Notes under the pieces: generated by a model
Database searches by the model: none
What the model saw: the letters and a program-made list of their open reading frames with translations, nothing else
What the model was told of the DNA's origin: nothing
Position numbers and translations under genes: made by a program
Source of the DNA: Armigeres subalbatus
Lineage: Eukaryota > Arthropoda > Insecta > Diptera > Culicidae
DNA: 64,000 bases
Assembly: GCF_024139115.2 (NCBI RefSeq)
Contig: NC_085140.1
Location: 331,573,953-331,637,952 of the forward strand
Reading direction: 5' to 3'
Shown: in pieces, positions 46,913 to 59,286 of the stretch
How the letters are laid out: every line of letters starts with the position of its first letter
Position numbering within the stretch: the first letter of the stretch is position 1

Positions 46913-47135
46913 ACTATCGCCCGCCTTCAAACAGCCAGAAGTTTAAGGAAACTTGTTGAAAAAAATATATTGCATTTAGCGTGATTCCGCGTGGGTTGGC
47001 CAACTAAAGTGCCGTTGTGCCACATTAGAGCAGCAGCAGCAGCCACAACAGATCTGTGTACTTTGTGTCGTTTGAATTTGAATCCCGAGCTCATCGCCAT
47101 GTCCGACGCAGTCCAGCAAGTTCAATCGGCTGAAG
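46913..47135 (+). CDS. Start-codon exon of an unidentified gene
   Basis: A strong acceptor (TTTTTTTTCTCTCTTTGCAG, ending 46912) opens an exon with a 186-bp leader. An ATG at 47099 in a good context (ATCGCCATG) encodes MSDAVQQVQSAE and one further base before the donor AG|GTGAGT at 47136. Phase 1. The protein is not recognisable from 12 residues. It could be the second exon of the transcript whose candidate promoter is at 39803. Later exons were not found in the window; the downstream DNA is repeats. Confidence 0.5.
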
Positions 47136-48586
47136 GTGAGTCAACAACAGTCAGTCACAGTCGATTACAATGCAATGAGAAATTGATTTCGCTCCAAGGC
47201 AACAAAGATGGAATGAGCACTTCAAAAAAGTAATTTGAGCAGCAATATCTGGAAGAAAAAGTTAACGTATTGGGGATTGCTTGACTTTTGTTGCAAATAT
47301 TTATATTTAAGTTGAACGTTTCTTTTTATTGATTATCTACATTTTTCGCTGATTGTTCAACAGACATTACTCGTGAACCAATTTGGAAACTGGATTGGAT
47401 TTGAAGTGTAATCAATTATTGCAAATGCTAGAGATATGTTTGACCTCAAATTCAAACAAGGAAACTTGAATGCTTTCACATTCAAAAAAATAATAATTGC
47501 TCCGTGGGTTTTAGCATTAGTGTCGTAGAGTAAATAGACTGTCTTCTTTCACTTGAATTCTTTCTCCCCACGGTAGCTGTAGAGTCCCATCAAATATTAC
47601 ACCTCGAATTATTTCAACAATAAAAAGCAATATTTGGCACATTATTATGTTTTCATTAGACTGCTATACATGGTTTTTACGACTACGCGGGTTTCACGGA
47701 TTTTTCAGATTTGGCGCGGATTTGCTTAACAATTTTGAGGCTTAGGTAAAAGTTCAATAAATAAAATGCTGGATCCAAGTACTAATATTCGATGCAAGGT
47801 CTATTTACATTCTACATGGGGTTTTATTTTTGAATAGCAAAATGTTGTGAATGAAATTCACGTTTGTAGTCTATGTTCAAAAGAATTTTTGGATATTTTC
47901 TAGTCTTTATTGGATGTCATATATTAAACAAAATCTCGATTCTGAAATTCCTTTATGTTTTGAAAATTCACATAGTTGGTTTAGAAATGTTTTGGATTTT
48001 TTTTACGAATTCATCAAGGAGTTCCTTAGGGAATTCCATCGGAAAATCCTATGGAGATTTCTTCAGAAATATCTTAACAGGGCTAGTAGCGAGTTACTTT
48101 TTAGTGACTTGGTCACTATTTTAAGCCTATTTACTAAAAAGTCACTATCTGCATCCAAAGGTCACTAAAGATAGTGGGCGGCATAAAATTTGGGAGAGTA
48201 TCTTGTAGGCGGCGTTCAGCAATGTGATTGCGCGGTAGTTGCTACAATCCAGCTTATCGCCCTTTTTGTAGATGGGACACATGACACCTTTCATCCACTC
48301 CTGTGGTAGAACCTCATCCTCCCAAACCTTGGTAATCAAGTCAATCTAGTCAGTGCCTCACAACCGTGTTTAAACAGCTCTCCTGGTAGCTGGTCAACTC
48401 CAGGGGCTCAACAGATTTCTTGCAGCGCTACGACGTCGAAGTTGCGGGGATGTAATTCATCGTAGGTTATCCTGTCGCAACCTGCGAAGCCTAGCGACTT
48501 GCAGTTCCATGTTCCAAGCTTCCAATCGTGATCCTTTATTCGTCGCCTAGACCGTTGCCGATTGTATTGAGTCGTACTATCTTCTA

Positions 48587-50199
48587 AAGCTTGAGTCATT
48601 TAATATTGGGACGCAAAAAAACTGATTTATTTCGGAGCCATATTATTGAAAAAAAAAAATTGGGTACTGAAAATAAAGCAATTAATTGCATATTATTCGG
48701 CAACTCGGCCGTACGAAAACCATTTTTTTGTTAAATATCTTGGCTGTGCATATGCACAGCATATGTTTCGAAATGGACAAATTGATATGAAATTTGCGAA
48801 AAAGAATCCACGTGTCTTGGAGGGACTCGAACCCTCAACCTCCTACTCTCTAGTAATCAAGTGTCGGTCTTTCACCGTCATTAGTCGTCTGAGTACACGC
48901 GACCGCTTACGTTAAGGCAATCAAACTCATCAAATGCTTTAGCCAAGCAAGCCTTTGGCACAGCAGAGTGCGATTGAATTCGCATTCTATACCGTCCCGC
49001 CCAGACAGTTCCTGGGGGGCATGGAGTGCGATCCTCTCGTTTAATAAACAATGTGCACTCGCTTGGCTGTGGGTATACAATAGTAAAGCACATGTGGAGA
49101 TTGGACAAATCAAGTATCCGAAAGATATTCAATTTGCAAAAAAGAGAGCTAACCGCGGTGGAGGTTGGTACTCGGATTCTGATGGCTTTTCCGCAAACGT
49201 GACCTTTAAGTGGTCTTGTTGTGTAGGGGTTATATCACGCCTATCTAGAGAGTAGGAGGTTGAGGGTTCGAGTCCCTCCAAGACACGTGGATTCTTTTTC
49301 GCAAATTTCATATCAATTTGTCCATTTCGAAACATATGCTGTGCATATGCACAGCCAAGATATTTAACAAAAAAATGAAAATAAAGGTTATTTATTGATC
49401 TTTAAAGGAAAAATATCGAAAAAATTATTCCGATTTCGTTTTATGAAATTTCGAGCTTTTCTTCGAACACCATTCTTCATTTTTTAGACACTCTGTTGGA
49501 TTACCTGAGCGGCCTTTTTTTCCACCATCTCTTCATCTCTGTCGCATCCTTAGACACCTTTCCACTCTCCTTCAACTTCTGCATGACAATTGCCCAATAT
49601 TTCTTAATTGGGCGAAACTAAGGGCAGTTGGGTGGATTGACGTCCTTTTCGAAGAAATCCACCCTGTTATCTCGATACCACTTCAGCACTTCTCTGCTGT
49701 AATGACAGCTTGCCAAATCATGCCAAAACTTTACAGGTCCTTTGTGAGCTTTAATGTAAGGAAGAATACGCTTTTTAGACACTTCTGCTTGGGAATTCAC
49801 AGTCTTGCTTGTCACGAAAACCTGGGATTTTTGTATGCAGCAGCAAACACCTTGTCATTAGTTTTCATTGCCATTAGTTTTCTTGCAAATTTATCGGCAA
49901 AAACTTGCTCGGGACATCACCTCGTCCAGTAGCTTTATAAAAAATTTGTCTGGGAAGCTGCACAAAATCCAATTTCAACGATTTTGCGATTTTTTAACCT
50001 GACCACGTCGTATTTTCGAAGGCGGTGTCCAAAATTAGCTTTACATTCGCGGCTTCCATTGTGAATAACTTTCTTCAAACAAAATGAATCGTGAAACACT
50101 AAAAGAGAAGAAATTTCACAACAAAATATTCCAGTTCCGACCACTAGGAGCACTACAGTAAAATAAACAGTGCGTCCCAATATTAAGTGACTCAAGCTT
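48587..50199 (-). mobile_element. mariner DD37E element, dead
   Basis: ITRs AAGCTTGAGTCATTTAATAT and complement, TA at 48585-48586 and 50200-50201. The transposase on the minus strand keeps the WHDLASCHYSREVLKWYRDN block (around 49660-49720). From the Asp in WHDL to the third catalytic position there are 37 residues, but that position reads Lys (RPIKKYW) and a stop lies four codons earlier. N-terminal parts are shifted. A foldback SINE pair (48721-49377) is inserted near the end of the element. Confidence 0.88.
48721..49377. mobile_element. Foldback pair of tRNA-like SINE copies
   Basis: The arms 48721-48850 and 49250-49377 are reverse complements. Each contains GGTTCGAGTCCCTCCAAGAC or its complement (B-box-like) and the palindromic GTGCATATGCACAGC. 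The right copy has a tRNA-like head at ~49214-49286 with loop CTAGAGA. The interior 48856-49246 is partly unrelated. Confidence 0.75.
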
Positions 50200-50746
50200 T
50201 ATGTCGTTCGTAATGGTTGTTTTTAAAAGCGGCTTATTGGGCCTGCGCAAACCTCCTGTCTCGTCGGAGGGCCGTCGTGTCAGGGTTGTTTAGCGTCCCA
50301 CCTAACACCAGGACTTGGCCTTGTGCGCTTTGAGCGGCACACGGTCGCTTTGGCGGAGCCTACTTGCGGATACATGCAGCTTTTTATAGAGGTTTAACAG
50401 GACCCACTGTCAAACCCCACCACATCCTAGGCAGGCGCCACAACTCGCAGATGGCCTGGGGAGTGATCGTCAAGCCCTTGGGCATAGTCCCTGCTGCCCC
50501 CATGACCATATGCAACGTGAAAATCAATTATGACGTTCTTTTTCATGTATGGAAGTTGTTATATGCGAAGTACTGTCCTCTAATAAAGAGTACAGATTTG
50601 AGGAGTATTGGAACCAATTTTATTTATTAAAATCCTAAATGGTTTCCGCTGATACTAAAGATAGTATGACGAGTGAGGTTACTCTACATCAGGGAGAATA
50701 ATCGGCGATAATGCGAAGTCGATGACACTCATTACAATCATTTTTT

Positions 50747-50845
50747 TCTTCAATGGCTTCTTATTCAATGGCTCTACATTTCAACTTATGTGTTCTATTA
50801 GCTTTTCCTAAGTTATTCATTGAAAGCTTTTCTATGCCAGCCATA
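50747..50845 (-). mobile_element. SINE fragment
   Basis: TATTCAATGGCTCTACATTT onward with GAAAGCTTTTCTATGCCAGC matches the family at 7662-7917. Truncated at both ends. Confidence 0.6.
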
Positions 50846-50904
50846 GCAACCCGGGCAGAAGCCTTGAATAGAATAACAAAACTTGATATGGACTTGATTG
50901 ATTT

Positions 50905-52167
50905 TATTTTATTTTCCGAAGTGGCCTATGCGGTATATAAGAGTCTTCTCCATTCGGCTCGGTCCATGGCTACACGTCGCCAACCACGCAGTCTACGGAG
51001 GGTCCGCAAGTCATCTTCCACCTGATCGATCCACCTTGGCCGCTGCGCACCTCGCCTTCTTGTGACCGTCGGATCGTTGTCGAGAACCATTTTCACCGGG
51101 TTACTGTCCGACATTCTGGCTACGTGCCCGGCCCACCGCAGTCGTCTGATTTTCGCGGTGTGAACGATGGATGGTTCTACCAACAGCTGATGCAACTCGT
51201 GGTTCATTCGCCTCCTCCACGTACCGTCCGCCATCTGCACCCCACCATGGATGCTATGCAGCACTTTCCTTTCAAAAACTCCAAGTGCGCGTTGATCCTC
51301 CATGAGCATCGTCCAAGTCTCGTGTCCGTAGAGGACTACCGGTCTAATGAGCGTTTTGTAGATTTCCAGTTTGGTACGGCGGCGAACTCTATTCGATCGG
51401 AGCGTCTTGCGGAGTCCAAAGTACGTACGATTTCCAGACACTTGTCACCACCGATAGAAACTCGTGGTGGGTGGCTTACATTGACCTCTCTTGAGTCTCT
51501 TCCTATCATGTACTTCGTCTTCGACGTGTTGATGACTAGTCCAATCCGTTTAGCTTCGCTTTTCAGTCTGATGTAGGCCTCCTCCATCCTCTCACAGTTA
51601 CGTGCCATGATATCAATGTTGTCGGCGAAACCAAATATCTGGACGGACTTCGTGAAAATCGTACCACTCGTGTCAATCCCTGCCCTTCGTATTACTTCCT
51701 CCAAAGCGATGTTGAATAGCAGACACAAAAGACCATCACCTTGCCGTAACCCTCTACGCGTTTCGAAGGGACTCGAGTATTCCCTGAAACTCGAACTACC
51801 CACATCACCCGATCCATCGTCGCCTTGATCAACCGTATCAGTTTATCCGGAAATCCGTTTTCGTGCATTAGCTGCCATAGCTGGTCCCGATCGATTGTAT
51901 CATATGCGGCTTTGAAGTCGATAAACAGATGATGTGTGGGCACGTTTTATTCGCGGCATTTCTGCAATACCTGACGTATGGCGAACACCTGGTCTGTGGT
52001 AGAGCGTTCACCCAGAAATCCCGCCTGGTACTGCCCCACGAACTCTCTTGCAATTGGTGTTAGTCGACGGCATAAAATTTGGGAGAGTACCTTGTAGGCG
52101 GCGTTCAGCAATGTGATTGCGCGGTAGTTGCTACAATCCAGCTTATCGCCCTTTTTATAGATGGGAC
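50905..52167 (-). pseudogene. RTE-like non-LTR retrotransposon, 3' half
   Basis: Minus strand: LLNAAYKVLSQIL near 52100, HHLFIDFKAAYDTIDRDQLW (~51925), LRQGDGLLCLLFNIALEEVI (~51745), a degenerate FADN box (~51640), and the C-terminal RLRWAGHVARMSDSNPVKMV then RRRGAQRPRWIDQVEDDLRT near 51000-51100. The 3' end is near 50905. The catalytic FADD reads FADN, and a shift occurs near 51440. Cut at 52167 by the adjoining SINE. Confidence 0.9.
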
Positions 52168-52596
52168 TTTCTTCTTTTTTTATTCCATACTTTATTTGTT
52201 AGGCACTCTGTGTTTCTTAACCGCTACTGTCCGGTGATCTACTGTGGTACTCTGCTGTACAAAATCCACACAGAATCTTTTTAGACATTCATTATTGTTA
52301 TCATTGCCGGGTCCAGCTCATCGTGAGTCCATTGTGTCCATTTGTCCATATCGTGTATCCAATTGCTCGTTGCATTGTTTTGTTTCCATTTATCCGGGTA
52401 ACGTTGGAGAAATGCCTCCGAGAAGAACAATTTTGTTAGTCGTCATCGGGCCAGCCGTGTCGGTGAGATGCCACCGTTTGGATTGCACCTCCAGCGACTG
52501 ACAAGGATTTGGTGAAAGGGCTGGGAATCGAGCCCATGACCGTCCGCTTATAAGGCGAACGTGTAGCCAACTACGCTACAGGAACAGGACCCCAAC
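52166..52596 (-). mobile_element. tRNA-Ile-like SINE
   Basis: On the minus strand the head at ~52510-52585 reads TGTAGCGTAGTTGGCTACAC with an anticodon loop CTTATAA (UAU) and a T-arm GGCTCGATTCCCAGCC. A ~350-bp body and an A-rich tail abut the RTE-like fragment. Lack of an acceptor stem match marks a SINE head. Confidence 0.65.
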
Positions 52597-52972
52597 GGAA
52601 ACATCTTATTTTAAACATTTATTTATAAATTTGATTTCTACTAATTTTAGAGTGCTTGTGAGTCCAAATACTGTCCCTGTCTGGGAATTAAATAATTAGA
52701 TCATTCTGCCATTTTTATACAAGCTGCAGTTTTGCGGAAAACTTCGAGTTCATATTAAATATTATTACCACAATGCCGTAGAACTTGCATCAAAATCGTT
52801 GTTAAAATTATAAACATTTTGTGTAATAACAACAGTAAAGCTATGTCCATTTAGAATCCGGAATCATTTATTGTATTGTAGCGGCACGGAAAGTGACCGC
52901 TGCAAGAATTCTTTTATTGCGGTTTGTCTACCTAGGCGCCCACTTGCTGTGGTATAAATTTCACGAAGTTTC

Positions 52973-53665
52973 GTGCAGCGTGTCAAAAATTATTCCAGGA
53001 AGCCGAAAGGAGAGAAAAAAGTCTGCACACCCACGTTGATAATCCTGCTCATCGACGATGGAACCTACGTCAAAATGGATTTCGGACAGCTTCCTAGCCA
53101 AAAATTCTACATGGTGATGGCACGAGGAGTAGTTCCTGCGAAGTTTATGTTTGAGTTTAGGACAAACTTGCAAAAAAAACGGATGTTTTTGGCAAGGGAT
53201 ATGCAACTGTGGGGCAAAGACCTAAGTGTTTGTGACGAATAAGACGATGGACTCGAAGCTGTACAAGGAGGAATGTCTCAAAAACCGCGGTCTACCTTCC
53301 ATTAAGCCCATAAAGGTCCCGTGAAGCTTTGACCAGATTTGGCGAGTTGCCACTACAGCCGGGAAGTCATCCAGTGGTACCGCGATAATAACGAAGATTT
53401 CATCGATAAAAACATAAATCCACGCAACTACCCACAGCTCCGGCCCATCGAGACATTTTAGGCAGTAATGAAGCGGAAGTTTAAGAAAAGTGGAAAAAGT
53501 GGGAAAATAGCTCGGGACGCGACTCAGATGACCAAAATGTGGAACAACAATGCCAAGGAAGTTGACTCCAGAGGTGTGCAACTTTTGATAAGAGGAATAA
53601 AGAAGAAGGTGCAAATTTTCACTAGAAACAAGAAGAAATTATTTGTATCATTAATTTTTCCTTAA
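52973..53665 (+). pseudogene. mariner transposase fragment (DD37E)
   Basis: Catalytic-domain part only. LIILLIDDGTYVKMDFGQLP carries the first acidic position. The second is read as FDQIWRVATTAG in a shifted frame, and the third, LRPIE, is in a third frame just before a stop, followed by KRKFKKSGKSGKIARDATQM. At least two frameshifts; no N-terminal helix-turn-helix remains. Confidence 0.85.
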
Positions 53666-54778
53666 AGTACAGTGAATTACCCTTGTTTTGATGTATTAAC
53701 CTTCTTTGTACGTCATCCCGTTACCGAGACACCTATTTTTTATTATTTTTTTTTTTTTAACTAGTTTTATTTGCTAATTATCTAATACATGCATTCATCT
53801 CTTAGACTAGGTGTTCCGTGTTTTCTTAACACTATCATCCTTATTTGCTATGTTTCATTTTTAGTTATTATGATTACATTTCAATTGCCTCTGGCAGTTA
53901 GGATTTTTCCTTTGGTTGAATTGAACCATGTAGGAATTACAATGTTTTCAACTTAAACTAATCTTAACCTATTTTATACTAAGGGTACAAGGAGCTAATC
54001 ATTGCAATAGAAGATTGCAACGATTTTTGTCTAAAATTGGAAATTATTTTATTGGACATTTATTGCAATGTCTCAATATTAAAAATTCTATGAAATTCAT
54101 TGGTACTATACCGCGGAGGCAACTTCAGAATCATTTCCAAAATTTTATTTTGAATCCTCTGAAGTGCCTCATATCTGGTATTGCAGCAACTAGTCCATAT
54201 TGGTATAGCATACAACATGGCTGGCGTAAATTTTTTTTTTAAATCAAAAATTTGTTCTTAAGACAGAGTTTTGATTTTCTGTTTATAAGTGTCTACACTT
54301 AATATATTTGTTACTTTTTGCTTGAATGCCTTCAATGTGATTTTAAAAAGTTAATTTTGATCTAGCAGAAATCCTAAATATTTAGCTTCGCTAGACCAAT
54401 TAATTGGAACCCCATTCATAGTGACAATATGTCTGCTAGAAGGTTTCAAATAAGAAGCTCTCGGCTTATGTGGGAAAATTATAAGCTGAGTTTTGGAAGC
54501 ATTCGGGAAATTTTCCATTTTGCAAGTAAGTGGAGAAAATATCCAAACTTTTTTGCAATCTACTACAAATGACACGAAGGCTACGCCCTTTGGCTGAGAG
54601 ACCTGTGTCATCTGCGAACAAAGATTTTTGACACCCTGGTGGTAAATCAGGTAAGTCAGAAGTAAAAATGTTATACAAAATGGGCCCCAGTATGCTGCCT
54701 TGGGGGACACCAGCCCTTACAGGTAATCTATCAGATTTAGAATTCTGATAGTTTACCTGCAGTGAGCGATCTGGGCCC

Positions 54779-56577
54779 TGTAGCATAATCAGACTAATAA
54801 TATTAGCTACAAGTTACAAGTTACAAGTCGGAAAATTACAAGTACTTGTAATTTGTGTTGCATAAAAGTGATTCGCCAACTAATAATATTAGTACTTGTA
54901 TTATTAGTGAGGTTGAAATTACAAGTCTGTCAGGTTCATTTACCTGTCAAAATTCATCCGACAGTTCACTGTCAATGCGGCGATAAATGATTTGTTTATG
55001 TTTTTTGCAAGTTTGTGCATAGAATACTGGGATAGGTATACACGGAACACGAATTTATTATAGTTCTCTCTTTAATTTATTGATTCCGTGGTTAAATCCG
55101 GTTTCGTGGTATTGGCATTTTTTACAAAGAAAAAGTATTGCACACTGGAGTGATTTTTACGTGGTTTTTATAGGGGGATTTTGGGATTGACATGGGTTTT
55201 AATGATAATGATATGGAAATGCTAATATCATCTTCCAAACTTGGACGTACATGTTCATGATAGCATTAGAGGCGAAAGTATAGAATTGATAGTTCCGTTA
55301 GGATACGGCAGCCATGAAGAATGTTTTTATAGAAGTCGATTTGAAAGCGAGCGGAGGGCAATATTTGTTATGGCACATATCACACGACCTTCCTTTTGCC
55401 AAGCTCCCGTATGAAGGGGACCAAATTTCTAATATGACGACCTTCTGATGTCATATTAGAAATTTGGAGACAGTACTCGTCGATAGCAAATCCTTCCGCA
55501 CGCGATTTCTTAACAGATAAATCATCTCAAAATACTTACTGATGATAAATTCGCTTCCAATTTTATTTAAAATTTAAGTAGTTTTTCCTTCCATGATTGG
55601 ACATGCATGGCAAATCCCAAGATTGTTAAGTACAACAACCCACATTCGAGTTAAATAAAGTCAACTTAACCCTTAAATGCGCAATGTTGTTTTAAAACAG
55701 CAAACCTAAAATGCCTTTAATGTTAATAATTTCAATGGTTATTTACGTTAAAAATATTTCCGACGATTTCTAAAAAAATCGCTGTGCGCCTTCAAGGGTT
55801 AAGGTAAACTAAAGTTACTAAACTCTGCTTTGGTTAATATGTTTTTACGTGGATTGGTAAATTACGTGTTAGAAGAGTCCTTTTTCACAAATTTGTGTAA
55901 TTGGGCCAAAGTACGGTTTTAAGCGAAAACAACCCACTTTTGAGAAGTTGATGCCGCACCATTTGAATACTTGATGTCAGCATTTGTGGTTCCTCCATCA
56001 GAGTTATCCAAAAAACATCATAATTCTCAGTTTTGTATTGGAATGAGAATGGTATGGTAATGTAAACCGCTTTGAATAAAAGTTTCTTTCTTTGTTAAGT
56101 CGTTAAAAACAATAAAACGATGTAGGGGGAAAGACGGCTTTGGCAGGTTTTGTTCTATTATAGGCAGGGGGGTTTTTGTCGACCAAATTTTATGAAATTT
56201 GGCCACAATATTCTTTGATATGCAAAGAATGTTTAGGCCAAATTTGAGCCTAGTCAGTCATAAAAAAACCCCCTGCCAATAATAGAACAAAACCTGCCAA
56301 AGCCGTCATTCCCCCTATATTTACTTTGCACAGCTGAAATAATAAAATAAAAACTACTTGTAAATTAAATAACCACAGAGTCCACAAGCCAACGCTAATA
56401 ATTTGTACTTGTATTTTCTTTATGCAACATTTACTTGTAAATTCTGCTAATATTATTAGTGCGCTTTACTTGTAATATTAGACTTGTAAATTAATACTTG
56501 TAGAATTATTATGCAACAGAAAACTACAAGTTACAAGCTACTCTACTAATATTATTAGTATAATTGATTATGCTACA
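54779..56577. mobile_element. Unclassified 1.8-kb TIR element
   Basis: Ends TGTAGCATAATCA and TGATTATGCTACA, with the 5-bp duplication GGCCC (54774-54778, 56578-56582). Subterminal stretches repeat ACTAATAATATTAG and TACAAGTTACAAG at both ends. No transposase frame. It contains the MITE at 56125-56315. A patch near 55300-55380 is similar to 12830-12985. Confidence 0.8.
56125..56315. mobile_element. TA-flanked MITE, GGGGGAAAGACGGC family (copy 2)
   Basis: 191 bp, TA at 56123-56124 and 56316-56317; the TIRs GGGGGAAAGACGGCTTTGGC and complement are intact. Nested inside the 1.8-kb element. Confidence 0.92.
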
Positions 56578-58231
56578 GGCCCCTGATAAATAATTTTGGA
56601 TCAGTTTAATGATGTACAGAGGAAAATTAAAATTCATCAATTTTACAATCAAACCTTCATGCCAAACACTGTCAAATGCTTTCTCTATATCAAGAAGAGC
56701 AACTCCAGTCGAATATCCTTCAGATTTGTTGAGCCGAATTAAGTTCGTAACTCTTAATAACTGATGAGTGGTTGAATGCCCATGGCGAAAACCAAATTGC
56801 TCATCAGCAAAAATAGAATTGTCATTAATATGAACCATCATTCTATTTAAAATAATCTTTTCAAACAGTTTGCTTATTGAAGAAAGCAAACTGATTGGGC
56901 GATAACTAGAAGCCTCAGCTGGATTTTTGTCCGGCTTCAAAATTGGAACAACTTTGGCGTTTTTCCATTTATCTGGGAAGTATGCCAATTGAAAACATTT
57001 GTTAAATAAATTAACCAAAAAGGATAAAGAGCTCTCAGGAAGTTTTTTGATAAGTATGTAGAAAATACCATCATCACCCGGAGCTTTCATATTTTTAAAT
57101 TTTCTAGTAATAGATCTCACTTCATCCAAATTAGTTCCTAACGAAGGGTCAAAAACATTATCTTGGTTGAGAATGTCTTCGAAGCCTCGTGTAACCTGAT
57201 CCTCAATTGGACTAGTGAGACCTAGACTAAAATTATGGGCACTCTCGAACTGCTGAGCAAGTTTTTGAGCCTTTTCGCCATTTGTTAATAAAATTTTATT
57301 TCCCTCTTTAAGCGCTGGAATTGGCTTTTGAGGTTTTTTAAGAATTTTCGTTAATTTCCAAAAGGGTTTCGAACTGGGATCCAACTTCGAGACATTATTC
57401 TCAAAGTTGGTATTTCTCAGAATAGCGAAACGTTTTTTAATTTCATTTGCAAATCTCGCCAAATAACTTTCAACGCGGGATCGCGAGTTCTTTGGTATTG
57501 CCTTCGCCTCACATTTTTAAGACGGATCAGTAGCTGAAGATCGTCGTCAATAATAATGGAGTTGAATTTAATTTCACATTTCGGAATTGCAATGCCTCTG
57601 GCGTCAACAATTAAATGTGTCAAAGATACATTTGAACATTAGTCCATGAACGGTGTTTGGGATTGAAGTCACCAGTTACGAAGAATTTTGATTTGTTGCG
57701 AGTCAGAATTTGAAGATCAGCTTTTAACAAATTCTTTTGCTGCCCATTGCATTGAAAAGGCAAATAGGCTGCAATGAAGGAAAATTGACCAAAATTTGTT
57801 TCAACAGAAACTCCCAAGGTTTCAAAAACTTTGGTTTCAAACGAAGAAAATAATTTATGTTTGATACGTCTATTAATGACAATGGCGACCCCACCACAGG
57901 CGCTGTCAAGACGATCATTTCTGTAGATAAAATAATTAGGATCTCTTTTAATGGAGAGTCCGGGCTTTAAATAAGTTTCTGTTATAATGGCAATATGCAC
58001 ATTATGAACTTTTAGGAAGTTGAGTAATTCATCTTCCTTACCCTTTAGAGAGCGGGCATTCCAATTTAGAACTTTCACACAATTATTTGGATCCATTGAA
58101 ACGGAGTCCGATAACAATTTTTTGTGTGTACTTTATACCAACCTGAACAGCTTCAGGAATGGTATTTGCTTTGAACATTGCAGCAATCATGTGATGCAAT
58201 TGTTCAGTTAAAAAATCAAAATCGGAAGCAG

Positions 58232-59286
58232 TCAGCTACCTGAATCGGCAACATGACCGTTATTTTCCGTTGGGACATGGGTATAAACCTCATTTTGAGA
58301 AGAGAAATTTTGTCTACCAGCAGCGATGTTTGCATACGTAGGTACATTGGAAAAATTGGAATTTACTGAAGTGCTTGCTATCCGTTGACGAGCGGCAAAA
58401 TTTGTTTGTGAATTGTGGTGGGTATGAATTGCTCGACCGGTAACCGGTTTCGAAATTTGAGCGTTTGAAAAATTTCTACCCGTCGAATCTGGGATCCGAT
58501 TGGAATTTCCCGTCAATTTTGCACGGGAATTCAAAACTTTTTGGCGTGAAGGGCATTCCCAGAAATTGGATTTATGATTGCCCCCACAATTTGCACATTT
58601 AAATTTATTGAATCTTCTCTCACAGGACATGCGTCCTTGGCGTGAGAGGTTCCACCACAAATCATGCATTTAGCATCCATGTGACAATGTTTGGTTCCAT
58701 GACCCCACTTTTGGCATTTACGGCACTGGGTGGGGTTTTGAATTTCCCCAGGCCTGCGGAAATGTTCCCATGTAACACGGACATGAGACATAATACAGGC
58801 CTTTTCCAAACTTTTCATATTATTTAGTTCACTTTTGTTAAAATGAACTAAATAAAATTCTTGAGAAATGCCCCTCTGGGAAGTACCAGAGTGGGATTTC
58901 TTTTTCATCTTAATTACTTGGACTGGTGAAAATCCAAGTAATTGAGAAATTTCAATTTTAATCTCATCCAGTGATTTATCATCACTGGGAAGACCTTTCA
59001 AGACGACTTTGAACAATCGCTCAGTTTTGTCGTCGTATGTGAAGAATTTATGGCGCTTCTCAGTTAAATACTGAAGAAGACGTTTGCGATCGTCAAAGGA
59101 TCCCGGCAAAACGCGGCAGTCACCCTTCCTAGCAATCTGAAATGAAACCTTGATCCCCTGAAGGTTACTCAAAATCTCATTCCGGAAGCCAGAAAACTCG
59201 GCAACAGATACCACAATTGGCGGAATCCTTTGCTTTTTCGCATGAATCGAATCACCTGGGCTAGATGTAGATTCGATTTGCTCCAT
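58232..59286 (-). pseudogene. ORF1 (gag-like, zinc knuckles) of the Juan-like element
   Basis: Nucleic-acid-binding ORF1 starting MEQIESTSSPGDSIHAKKQR. A central RRM-like region (RLFKVVLKGLPSDDKSLDEI) is followed by CCHC knuckles CRKCQKWGHGTKHC and CMICGGTSHAKDAC. The third, CANCGGNHKSNFWEC, is in another frame, so a frameshift lies between about 58560 and 58660. The C-terminal tail to 58232 is Asn/Ser-rich. Confidence 0.9.

Larger units (their letters stand above)
48172..50515 (-). pseudogene. RTE-like retrotransposon split by a mariner
   Basis: On the minus strand: 5' UTR 50515-50202, a mariner insertion, endonuclease start KLGTWNCKSLGFAGCDR (48586-48408), then, after an internal deletion, the RT start (VLPQEWMKGVMCPIYKKGDK, LLNAAYKILSQIL) down to 48172. 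It is the same family as 32895-36187, and alignment to that copy shows that the mariner sits exactly at a TA in the 5' UTR. Confidence 0.85.
54040..58117 (-). pseudogene. ORF2 (endonuclease-RT) of the Juan-like element
   Basis: Starts MLSDSVSMDPNN at 58117. The endonuclease has NWNARSLKGKEDELLNF, IAIITETYLKPG and FVTGDFNPKHRSW; the frame breaks at ~57620. RT resumes at ~57462 with NMKAPGDDGIFYILIKKLPE, VVPILKPDKNPAEASSYRPI, FGFRHGHSTTHQLL and VALLDIEKAFDSVWH. After the DNA insertion come GVPQGSILGPILYNIFTSDL and LFADDT (near 54610), then APINW-like C-terminal sequence and a decayed LQRIQNK block near 54110. Interrupted, so not functional. Confidence 0.9.

Noticed and set aside
52510..52585. 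tRNA-Ile (UAU) gene on the minus strand
   Set aside because: No matching acceptor stem, and it is continuous with a SINE body and A-rich tail.
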